DNA from: Schoenoplectus triqueter
Taxonomy: Eukaryota > Streptophyta > Magnoliopsida > Poales > Cyperaceae
Direction: 5' to 3'
Length of the DNA stretch: 32,129 nt
Assembly: GCA_964058805.1 (NCBI GenBank)
Contig: CAXKVV010000173.1
Span: 1 to 32,129, forward strand
Part shown: piece after piece, positions 1-9,779 of the stretch
Layout: each line of letters opens with the position of its first letter
Numbering within the stretch: the first letter of the stretch is position 1
Made by a program: the position numbers and the translations under genes
Notes under the pieces: generated by a model
The model's database searches: none
What the model was told of the DNA's origin: nothing
The model's input: only the letters and a program-made list of their open reading frames with translations

Positions 1-511
1 TACACGGATTATCAATCTCTTTTCATCTGTTTTCATATATAAAAAGAGAGGTGAGAGAGAAAGAAGAAAGAAAAGAGAGAGAAGAAATAAAAATCAAAAT
101 TCGACCATCTCAACTTCAAATGACCATAACTTTTGATAAAAAAAAACTCTGATTAGGACGTGCTACGCGACCATAACTTATGCCGTCCAAAAACATCATC
201 TTCATTCTCAAAAACGCTTTTGATGTTTTAACTTTTATTTTTTATTTCTTTCTTTAGATTTTTTTCATAGAAATTATATAATTTTTCATATTATTACATG
301 AGCATGATGTTTGTATGTATTATTGAGTAAATATATTTTTATTATTGGATGCATAATTATATTTTTATATTAGTTATTGAATGAGTGAATAATATACAAT
401 AATATTTGTTCTTATCTAATCAATTTGACTATTTTCATTGTTGACTCTATATATCAATCTGACTTCATAAAGAACGTTATAGCTAATTTTTTTAAAAATT
501 AAAATTATCTT

Positions 512-640
512 TCACAATGATTATTAATTAATCTGACTCCATTCATTAATAACCCTTGTTAAAGAGTCATTTAGCAATTATTTTTAACTAATAATCATTG
601 ATAAAGGACCCTTTAATAATGGTTATTAATTAAAAACCGT
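512..640. repeat. Degenerate short repeats resembling CACTA subterminal motifs
   Basis: Copies of a roughly 29-bp unit begin at about 545 (ATTAATAACCCTTGTTAAAG) and 587 (ACTAATAATCATTGATAAAG), with partial copies at about 515 and 619. The last extends to AAAAACCGTTGTTATA. Clustered diverged units of this kind next to a Ulp1 fragment suggest one end of a CACTA-like element. No CACTA terminus was found. Confidence 0.35.
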
Positions 641-954
641 TGTTATATTAAAAAATAAGCTAAATTAAAAAAATAAACTTAAACATAATAAACAAACTAA
701 ATGAACTATTAAAATCTATTAAAAAATAATAAATAAATAAACAGAAGAAAAAAATATATACCCGAGTTTAAAACTCAAATCTGACTTGGAGATGTAAAAA
801 CTCGGGTAATCATATCAGTTTCCTTTTTTTCATTTACCAAAATAAAAAAGAGAAAAAATTTCTATACCCCAACTTCTATACACCAACTATCTTAACTAAT
901 ATAACTACTTTTGAACTGTTATTCAATTTAGATTTGAAAGAAAGATAAAAAAAT

Positions 955-976
955 ACGGGTCACGTACTTGACCCGT
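955..976. repeat. Perfect hairpin, 8-bp arms, 6-nt loop
   Basis: ACGGGTCA and TGACCCGT flank CGTACT. An 11-bp inverted repeat (TACCCGAGTTT / AAACTCGGGTA, 759-808) lies nearby. Both sit in non-coding AT-rich DNA; function unknown. Confidence 0.5.
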
Positions 977-2183
977 TTGAATAAAAGTTTCAATGGTATC
1001 TCTTTCATCTTTGAGAGTTATCCTTCATGCTATATATCATTTGAAAGAAAGCGACGAGGAGAACACAATGAGCTAAATTACACATAAAAATGATCAATAA
1101 TTTAGGAGAAATCAAAGAAGAAAGCATCTTGATTAGAAATTTAATTGGAGTAATTTAGTGTGGGCGAATCTCAATCGATGGATGGAATATTTTTTCTAGG
1201 TCAAGAAGATGATATGCGAAGATTTAAACAAGTGTTCTAATGTTCTAAGTATTTGGATCATCATTTTATTTCTCATGCACAAAGAAAATGTGTTGAAACT
1301 CATATTTTGAAGATCGGTTGATCAAGAAATGAAGCTAGATTAATTTTTGGGAGTAAAAAGATAAAATTTGAGTATTCATTTGAATGAATTGGTTAAGAGA
1401 TGGGAGAGAACACAAGAAAAATATTTTATTACACTAAATATATGTACGTCATACTTAATATAATAGATAAGAAGACTTAATTGTACTAGGTATAAAATAT
1501 TATTATACAAAACTATAAATACTTGGATCATAATATTGAGAATTGAGATTGAAAAAACTTCAACACAAAACTACAGAGACTATATTGTTTGTACTAATGA
1601 AAATTAAAACTAAATTATAAATTATATTTTGAATGATATATTAATATAAATTTTAGTCAGTAAATGTACACTACATATTGAAATGTGTATGTAATATATA
1701 TTTAGATTTGTTTATAATAGTGAAAATTAAGATTAAACTAAAAATTATGTTTTGAATGATACAATAAGATGTGTTATGTTAGATATTAAGACTTATTTAT
1801 ATTAAATATTAAACTTATTTTTGCCATAATTATTTTTATTATTTATTGAGATTATTTTTGTATGAATATAAATTATAAGATCTTAAGATATTGAAAAATA
1901 CTAAATATAAATTTATCAATTATAAGTGCTTAGTAAAGATAATAAGAATATCTATATTTAGAAAATATTATGAAATTTTATATTCATATTTTTTTTGGCA
2001 ATTGAAAAAATTTAATATCAGAACTTTGAGAACTTTTTTGTATGACACATATATAGATGTTGTAAATTAAATATAGAGACTAGTTATGTTATATAAAGAC
2101 ATTATTATTATTATAGCTATTAAGACTTGATATGTATTATATAATTTGTACTATTTATTGATAACATAAATTACTATTTGTAG

Positions 2184-2485
2184 ACAAAGAAGCCTGGAAC
2201 TCTACACTATATAAATTCATGGATTTCCCAAAACAGAAGAATTCGAATGATTGTGGAATATTTTTGTTTCGTTACATGTACAACATTGTAACTGGACTTT
2301 CCATGAATTTCACCCAAGTAATTTATATCTATTTTTATTTTTTTAAATTGATATAAATATGAAATTTATTTCTAGTTTATTAATTAATTTATTTTTAATA
2401 TTAGAATGACATGAAAAAATATCATCTCGTGCTTGCTTACAAGATTCTCACTTATGATAGCAACTTGAAGCATTGGGTAACTTGA
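2184..2485 (+). pseudogene. Remnant of a Ulp1-type (C48) cysteine protease, probably transposon-borne
   Basis: Two exon-like pieces, 2184-2317 and 2405-2485, are joined by a GT-AG intron in frame. The first encodes FMDFPKQKNSNDCGIFLFRY, which carries the Gln and catalytic Cys of Ulp1/SENP peptidases (Q...N.DCG.F). The second encodes NDMKKYHLVLAYKIL and ends at TGA, matching the helical tail that follows in plant Ulp1-like transposon proteins. The upstream part, which should hold the catalytic His and Asp, is not recognisable, so this is a 3' fragment. Ulp1 domains of this kind are common in CACTA and Mutator-like elements; a host gene fragment is the alternative. Confidence 0.65.
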
Positions 2486-2563
2486 TTGTTGTAATGAAAT
2501 GGTAATTCATTTTCTGTGATGATTTTGATGAATTTGAGTTGGAATGAAACTTTGTTGACTTTG

Positions 2564-2641
2564 TTGTGAGATGTATTGGTACTTTATTGATTTTAGATGT
2601 AATGATACTTTCTTGTGACATATATTGGCACTTTGTTGATT
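2564..2641. repeat. Short direct repeat, period 49 bp
   Basis: A 29-bp unit starting TTGTGAGATGTATTGGT (2564) recurs at 2613 with four differences. It lies just 3' of the Ulp1 fragment and may be part of the same element. Confidence 0.45.
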
Positions 2642-2939
2642 GCAGCGATGACAACGTCGAATTTTAGATATAATTATACTTTTAAGTGTTAAATACCTAA
2701 TGTTTAGTTGTTATTTTTATTTAGTTGAATTATGGATGTAATGATTAGTTGTTATTTTTTGATGAATTTTTACTTGATAATTATGGTTTTTATGATACAC
2801 ATAATGATTAGTATATGATGATATACAGATTGAAATACAGATAATATATTAACTTTGTTCAGTCGATGTTAAGGTATATTATGATAAATATGAAGATTAT
2901 GATCCTTATTTATAGACATATACTATTAAAACACTTTGA

Positions 2940-3300
2940 ATTTGCAATTAGGTATTAAGAGTATACGAGCTTGGTATAAAGATAATATATTTTAAGGATG
3001 TACATATTCACTAGAACTGTGATTTACTCTTTTACTTAAGCACGTGGTCAACTTTTTAAGTTGGGATATTTGACCGGGTACAAAATTTCGGTCATATTCA
3101 TCAAAATACTAGTCGTCGGCAGATATTTTATAATGTCATAAACCTACTTAATTTGGAGTATTTAGACATTTATAATTAGTTATTAAGAGTATATGAGGTT
3201 GATATAAAGACAACGGGTTTTTAAGGTGATATTAAGAGAACGCGGATTTAGTCTGTGTATTGAAGCACGTGATCAAATTTTTTGAGTTGGGTTATGAGGT
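2940..3300 (+). repeat. Two-copy tandem duplication (period about 227 bp) carrying G-boxes
   Basis: Copy 1 (about 2940-3080) and copy 2 (about 3167-3300) share TATTAAGAGTATA.GAG.TTG.TATAAAGA and, further on, AAGCACGTG.TCAA.TTTT..AGTTGGG. Identity is perhaps 70%. Each copy carries an exact CACGTG (3041-3046 and 3266-3271); a third lies at 3352-3357. The block is about 1.5-1.8 kb upstream of the BBX gene. Confidence 0.6.
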
Positions 3301-4726
3301 AACAAAAAATCTGAAAAAAGAGAAGTTCAAATCGTACAAACGTTTTTGTAACACGTGTACCTCCATAATCAAAACGCGTTTGCTAATCTCTGTCCTCTGA
3401 TTATACTTCTTTGTCAGTAAAAAGCACCATAATTGGTGTATTAATTACTTTATTTATCGCATGGTCCAAAGACCTAATTTTTTTTCTTTCACTAGAATGA
3501 AACCTGTCCTCCTCTTAGTTTTAAAAAGTATTATATGTAGAGTATTAATTCTTTTATAAATAAATAATATATTTTAATTAGATATAATTTATGTCCAAAT
3601 TAATTATAAATACTTTTATATTTTTAAATAAAACCAATTTCTTATTTAGTAAAAATAATTTATAAATACAATAATTTTTTCTAAGTAATATTGTACAGTG
3701 AATATTTTTTTATAATAAGAATCAATAATATTTGATGTATAATTTTTTTTAGACTATCTATTAATGTATAATAAAAAAATAAAAAATGAAATGAAGAAGA
3801 AAAGTGATTTGGGTCAAAATCTGAACTACTCATCATCATAGATATTTGATTTTCATCATCAATTTAAAGAAAGCAATGCTAAAAGTGCTGAACATTATTA
3901 GAAAATTTTAGTACATACAATCTTTATAATATAGTACATGCGCTCTTTATAATAAGTGAAGAATAAAAACACTTATGACTCAACCAAACATCACCTTGAA
4001 TTATCAATATGAAACGCCACACCACAGACATAAAGTACATAAATTCATTGATTAGACATCAAGCAATGTGAAAATTTTAATTTAAAAAATCAGTCTTTAA
4101 TATATTACGAAGTAATATTTGATTTACATAAAATTTGATTAATAAACTATCCATACGTCAAAATATTATTTTTCAATTTTTAATCATTTTAATATGTTTA
4201 GAAAATATTTTTTTAAGGTATAAAAAATAATACTAGTAGCTAATCCCTCCTCACTGATTAAAGAGCAATTTTTATTTTAGTATGAAACTAAATTTAACAA
4301 TCATGTATCTAATTAATCCATATTTTAAAAAGGAAAATTTTGTCCTTAACTGTGGACCCAGCTCTACTAGCTGCGAGTCAAAGCGAGTTGGGAATTAAAG
4401 TGAAGAAGATATTAGACTGTAGACTAGACCTGGACCTGGTACACCTAACTCGTGACCTTTTGCCGATACATGAAGAAGATGTTAAATCGGGTCTTGCCAA
4501 TTCCCAACCGGCAACCGCCCTAGAGTCCAGACTCTAGACTACATAACTGACACATGTCAATTAACCGGTCAGCCCCCGCGTTGGTTACCGCCCCCACAGG
4601 CCCCACTCTCGAATAATATCTCCAGCCAGCCACCGTATAGCTGCGATGTTTCCAACTTCTTTTCATCGCGAATAGAGGCTACGCCACCTATATCAGATAA
4701 AGCCCCGGGACCGCAATAAAGTGAAC

Positions 4727-4759
<33 letters not shown>
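3301..4759 (+). promoter_or_regulatory. Upstream region of the BBX gene
   Basis: 3301-4330 is AT-rich and featureless apart from a G-box at 3352-3357. From about 4340 composition shifts to mixed, GC-richer sequence, as expected of a promoter and 5' leader. CACATG at 4551 is an E-box-like site. CTATATC near 4688 is a weak TATA-like candidate. The short open frames here (65 aa at 4340, minus-strand frames over 4569-4955) show no family resemblance. Confidence 0.4.
4732..4759 (+). repeat. GA microsatellite abutting the BBX start codon
   Basis: An almost pure (GA)n tract of about 14 units ends exactly at the A of the ATG, so it forms the end of the 5' leader. GA/CT tracts in plant leaders can bind GAGA-binding (BPC) factors; length is likely polymorphic. 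No in-frame ATG precedes it. Confidence 0.8.
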
Positions 4760-4763
<4 letters not shown>

Positions 4764-7284
4764 AAGTGTTGTGTAACGCGTGTGAAGCGGCGGAGGCCGT
4801 GGTGATGTGCTGTGCTGATGAGGCCGCGCTGTGCTTGGTTTGTGACGAGAGAGTTCACGCAGCCAATAAGCTCGCCGGGAAGCATCAAAGGATCTCTTTG
4901 ATGTCTTTTTCAGGCACGGTCGGTGGCGGTGGTGGAGCCTCGTGTTCAGTCCCAAAGTGTGACATCTGTCAGGTATCTCTCACTCCTTTACACCCCCCTT
5001 CCCCGACACTTTGTGCAGTGGGGGATCCAAATTTTTTTTAAGCCTGACACAATTATATAACATAACTGAAAAATAAATTTATTGCTCAACCAAGCTATGA
5101 GGCCCGGATACTGTATAATATTAGATCAAGCCGGGCACCGGCCGAGCTTGCTACATCCGCCCGTGACTTCGTTAGGTGAATTTTTTATACTTACGACTGC
5201 TAGTTCGTTTTTGAGTAACTAGCGATATACCCGCGCGTTGCAGCAGAATTTTTTATTTAAACATTAAAATATTATAAGATAAAAAAATTTTATTTATCTA
5301 ATATTAAATTATAAATTCACCAAATTATAGAGAAAACATATAATAAAGACTATATTTAATTTTGGATGAGATTTTTGCATAATATGAGTTAATGATTCAT
5401 AATTTTTATGGCAAGAAAAGTAAGTTATTCTAACATATATTATCACCATTAATTTCTTACTAAATATGCACAAGACTGCTAAATAAAAAAATAAAAATTA
5501 TGAAAATAATAGTATATAAGAGAAAGAAATGGAGAGAAAGAGGGGATCAATGGACGCGATCACATACGTTCGATCAACCAACAATAAATATTATCTATCT
5601 AATTGAGGGATAAAATGGGTATAATAAAAATTTACCATGACAAAAAATGGACCCTCCAATTCTTAGATGCTTTATATAATAGTATAGATTGTTTGAATTT
5701 CAATATATTTTTTTTATGATTTCTTACTTTATTTATCTCTTAATCGATAGTTCTGGAAATGTTTCTTCTATTTGGAAAGTTCATTTGCTTAAAGTAACCA
5801 TTTTAAATTTTAATAAGACAAGAAATACAGAAAGGAAGTTCTGCTTTTAGGCTGGCATCAACTGATTTCTGTCCCGAACGAAATTTGATCTGTATATGAG
5901 ATTTCAATTTGATATATGAAATGATAATTTAGACAAAGAAAAGTTGTTCAATTGATCTCTTCTTTATTTTCTGATTTCAGGAGGCTTCTGGATATTTCTT
6001 CTGCCTTGAAGATCGTGCAATTCTGTGCCGAAATTGTGACATGACCATACACTCGGCAAACCCTTATGTATCTTCTCATCAGAGATTTCTGCTAACAGGA
6101 GTCCAAGTTGGACTTGAGCCATCTGACAATGCAGACCCATCCACCAACGCTAGCCAACAAAACCAGAATAATGATGCCAGGCCAGATAAACCCACAGACA
6201 AACAACTAGTTGTACCACCTCCAACTAAATATTTCCAGAGAAGCACTTCTATGTCAGGTCAGGTAACCTGGGATGGGGGTCTCGCTACCATGACTGATAT
6301 TGCGGGTAGAACTAGTTCTTTGCATGAGTGGCCCATGTTCGATGATCAACAATTCAGTAATAAGAGAAATAGCAATATTGGGGTTAATGTGAATCAAGCA
6401 GGTAGGGACAATGCTGGTATGGCAGCTAAAATGGCAACATCAGGCAGCATCTTTGGAGGTGCCATGCCTGATTGGCCATTGGATGAATTCTTTGGGTTTG
6501 GTGAGTTCAATGGTGGCTTTGGGTTTCCTGAACATGGTCCTTCAAAGGTTTGTATTCTTCTGGGCCTTCACGTTTCCATATTTACCTACGAATTATCTGT
6601 ATATTTCGTCAAGTATGATCCTATGTTTCCTTATTTGTCGTTATTATTTTCCTTTTTTCTAAAAAAAACATATTCTGTGTAGGATCATTTTGGTGATTTG
6701 GGGTTTTTGTCAGATTTGGGTCTGAAATAATGCTTGTCCTTGGTTCATTTCTTGGGACAGTTTGATCTTGCTTCATTCTAATCCATGTCATCTGCTGTCT
6801 CTTTGCTTTGGCATGGACTTGCTGATATGACCCCCAACCTAAAGTCTAACTTGCAAGTCCGGTTACCTACATCCAGTTGAGATGACCTTTCTGTGTATTA
6901 CGTTCAGTCAGTCTCGGTTGACTACGCTGCTTTGCTCAGTTTTTGGTTGTGTAGTATGTACATCAACATGAACTCATATTGAACTCGTATCTCAAAATTT
7001 GTCTATCTTTTGTTTAACTTTTTCTACAGGCTGACAGTGGGAAATTAGGAAGTTCAGAGAGCTCATCCCTGTACCGATCAAATGACGAGGAGATGGAGGC
7101 AGTGGGGTACCTAGGACAGGTTCCCGAGATATCATCATGGACTGTACCAGAGATGCCATCCCCACCTACTGCCTCTGGGCTCCACTGGCAGGGAAATCTA
7201 CACCATGTCCCTGATATCTTATCTGATTTGCCTCAGAAAAGTTTCTCCTCTGCTAGATTGAAGAGCCGTAGGAGACACCATTGA
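4760..7284 (+). CDS. BBX22: Double B-box zinc finger protein, BBX22-like (3 exons, 344 aa)
   Basis: Exons are 4760-4972, 5981-6547 and 7030-7284; both introns are GT-AG and phase 0. The first ATG lies directly after a GA repeat and opens MKVLCNACEAAEAV. B-box 1 spans residues 5-44 with ligands C5, C8, C17, D20, C25, C28, H33, H42. B-box 2 spans 67-104 with C67, C70, C79, D82, C87, C90, H95, H104, and intron 1 falls after Q71 inside it. The sequence RFLLTGVQVGLEP follows the second box, as in BBX22. The middle is acidic and glycine-rich (PDWPLDEFFGF). The C-terminus carries WTVPEMPSPPTASGLHW (297-313), which fits a COP1-binding VP motif, then a basic stretch RLKSRRRHH that could be a nuclear signal. 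There is no CCT domain, so it belongs to the double B-box group. Family knowledge: BBX20-22 proteins act with HY5 in light-dependent growth and are degraded through COP1. The exact paralogue assignment is inference. Confidence 0.93.
5016..5166. mobile_element. Possible small inverted-repeat element in BBX intron 1
   Basis: The ends CAGTGGGGGATCC (5016) and the reverse complement of ATCCGCCCGTGA (about 5155-5166) are imperfectly complementary. They resemble the CAGTGGCGGATC-type ends of a repeat common in plants; a relative lies at 13148-13354. No target duplication was found. Confidence 0.35.
5219..5688 (-). mobile_element. Non-autonomous Helitron-like element in BBX intron 1
   Basis: Read on the minus strand it starts TCTATACTATTATATAAAGC and ends GGGTATATCGCTAG, i.e. 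5'-TC and 3'-CTAG. It is flanked by A on the 5' side and T on the 3' side, as for Helitrons inserted between A and T. The GC-rich stretch ACGCGCGGG about 10 nt before the 3' end is in the place of the terminal hairpin, though its partner arm is degraded. No RepHel coding sequence is present. It is 470 bp long and accounts for almost half of the intron. Confidence 0.6.
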
Positions 7285-8599
7285 GGCAGACACCATACAT
7301 GCTGTAGTGGAAGACTTCTCTCTTTTTTGGTATGTTCTTATTCAGAAGACACACCCACTTATATGCCTTTGCTTATCATGTCATATGAACTTGACCAGCT
7401 CATGAACAAATTTAGGCAGACCTAATTTGGTATGCAGTTGAATAAATCAAAGCCATGAAGTGATTTGTAGGAGTTGAACTCTCTGCTGTGGACAAGACCA
7501 ATATTTTGGTCTTTCATGTTGCATTGATTATGCTGCTTTAGAAGTTCTATCGTCAAGTTAATAGTGGTGAGTAAAATTGAGAGCAGTAGGGGCATCTAGT
7601 GAAGTTTTGGGTATTGACCGTAGGAACAGACATTTTACATAAATTGTTGGATGCAAGTTTCATGTCCAAGACAGTCCAAATCTTAACTGGGACTTACAGG
7701 AGATGACTAGTACTCATCAATGCTTCGATATCTTAGTCATTGCAGTAATTTGCATCAAGCTATTCTTTTTAGTGACAAATGCTTAGTGTGGGTAGTTCTA
7801 TGTTATTTTCTGAATTGATCACAAGTTATTTACACAACTTAAATACGAATTTGGGTAATAGTTGCTTGTTATTTCAGGTTTATAGAGAGAGGTGCAGGCT
7901 CCTACTTGTTAAAAATTTTAGTCAAAAATCTTGAGCGAAAACCAAGTGATTGACATTTACACGTTGGTATTTACACATCTGAACGTCCAGCAGAAAGGCA
8001 GAAGGAATAGAGTATATGGAAGGCATTAGTAATAATAAACAGCTGAAGATGTTTTTGTCGGTTAATGAGGTTTTCTATTTATTGTTGTTATTATTTTTTT
8101 CAGAGATCAGTTTAGCATATTGTTTGTATCATCCGTTGAATTAGGTTTGATAGGTCGTTAACTGGATCAAATTCTTGGAATTTATCTGCTCCAGATAGAG
8201 AATGGTTTCCTTGAGTTTTATGCTTCGACAAATATAATTGTTATTATTGTACGGACTTGTCGGGTTTTCCATTTAATTTTTTATATTATTATGTTTGACG
8301 ACCTTTTTTATTTCTATATGAATATTTTGTCACTTTGTAATGATTAATTATCTTTTGATTGATTAATAATACTTACAATTAACTTTCTTAAAAGTTCAAG
8401 TACAATTATATTTTACTAGCGATAAGAGCTTTACTACCTATGAGTTTGCAGCTCTTAAGTTTTGTTGTTCATATTAAATGACAACTTATATTAATGAACT
8501 TTTAAAACATCTATAATACAACACTTGAAATCGGTGTATATTTAAACAACATTTCATAAGATATACCAAAGTACTAAATGGCCTCAATACGTCGACCTA
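7285..8599 (+). other. 3' UTR and downstream region of the BBX gene
   Basis: Non-coding, moderately AT-rich, transcript-like in composition to roughly 8250, where TTTTTTATATTATTATG may mark poly(A) signals. No poly(A) site can be fixed by eye. No repeat with clear ends and no protein frame were found. Confidence 0.4.
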
Positions 8600-8856
8600 T
8601 AGAATGCACTGAAGCGGTCCGTATCTGCTACGATTTGAATTGCGATCAGGGTCATACTATCCCGATCAGAATCGTCCGATCGAAAACGAACAGACGAGAT
8701 TGGTTCAATTTACCCTGATTTATTTTTAGAGTCAGATTTTTAAATAAATTTTGTCCGTTTGGATTGAATCGAACGACTCCGAATTGAACAACCCAAGATC
8801 AGATCTTAGAATCATGCAATCGGATTCTCGATCGTAGACGATTTCATCGCATTCTA
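8600..8856. mobile_element. Possible inverted-repeat element (about 257 bp)
   Basis: TAGAATGCACTGAA at 8600-8613 is complementary to 8843-8856 at 12 of 14 positions. Between them the sequence is unusually rich in CGAT/GATC motifs compared with its AT-rich surroundings. No convincing target duplication was seen. Confidence 0.4.
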
Positions 8857-9779
8857 AAGCAGGGACTTAGAAAATAGAGGCAAGCAAGACCAGCAAAGAA
8901 ACACATGCAAGTACCCAGGCAACACAATAGAAATGATTAGGCTGGCGCCCAGAAAAGGATCATGGATATGACGGTTGACAATGCAAGTCACGATATAAAA
9001 GTAAAAATGGGGGTTGAGGCTTAATCTTACTGTACATGAGAGTGTAAGATGTTGTCCTCCCTGTTGGCATACAATAATGTACTTCTGTAAGTCTGTATCT
9101 ATATAGTCACTCACCACCGCGTACAATCAGGATTTGATTGCAATACCATGGGCACCGTTATCAAAGTTAATATGTAACTCGAGTCAGAGCTCCAAGTCCT
9201 CATGGCAGGCAATAAGGTCAAACTTTTCAATACTGAAGTAATTGTCGAAGGCACAATTAAAATTATTTCAAATTTAAGCTCTCTAGTAGACTTGAAAAAT
9301 AAGAGAGGCAGTTCTTTCGAGTCACCAGTCACAAATAATGTTAAAGCCTCATTCATCCTGTTTTGTAACTCAATCAAGATAGAGTCGTTTCTGATTACAT
9401 TTTGATTTTATACAATCTACAATGATATATTCAAAAAATGTGAACTCTTGGAAGGTCTAAAAGTTTTCATATTTTTGCAGCAAATAATTACCAACTCAAG
9501 CAGGAAGGAAGGAGATAGCACCACAATTTTACCATTTCAAATAAGGACCCACCCAAGTAAAAGAACTAAAGAAGTATAACAAACAAAACACAACATGATA
9601 CAAATTGATTGGACTCTGAACTCTCCTCTCAAGAAAGGAAAAAAATTAACAAGATATAATTAGATCTGTTACTTATAATTGGTCTCACAATGATTAACTT
9701 CACCATGAAATCCCACAGCAACAAATCTAGCCTACCCATTCCTTAAATATATGTAAAAGCTGGAGTGCTTTGGCACAAC
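8857..9779. other. Non-coding stretch downstream of NUP35, unrecognised
   Basis: The part next to 9780 is the likely 3' UTR of NUP35 (minus strand). Further out (8857-9410) the composition is more balanced and open frames of 67-90 aa occur on both strands, but none resembles a family I know and they overlap each other. It may be old transposon sequence. Confidence 0.3.

Larger units (their letters stand above)
1..2183. other. AT-rich intergenic DNA with transposon-like debris, no gene seen
   Basis: No open frame with recognisable protein similarity. It contains related motifs around 512-640 (TAATAACC.TTG.TAAAGA.TC and a reverse-like copy ending AACCGTTGTTATA) that resemble the subterminal repeats of CACTA elements, and two short inverted repeats (759-808 and 955-976). 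The Ulp1 fragment follows directly, so part of this stretch may be the body of the same decayed element. Limits cannot be drawn. Confidence 0.4.

Noticed and set aside
9111..9405. Overlapping open frames on both strands
   Set aside because: Mutually overlapping, no family resemblance, no splice-linked neighbours.
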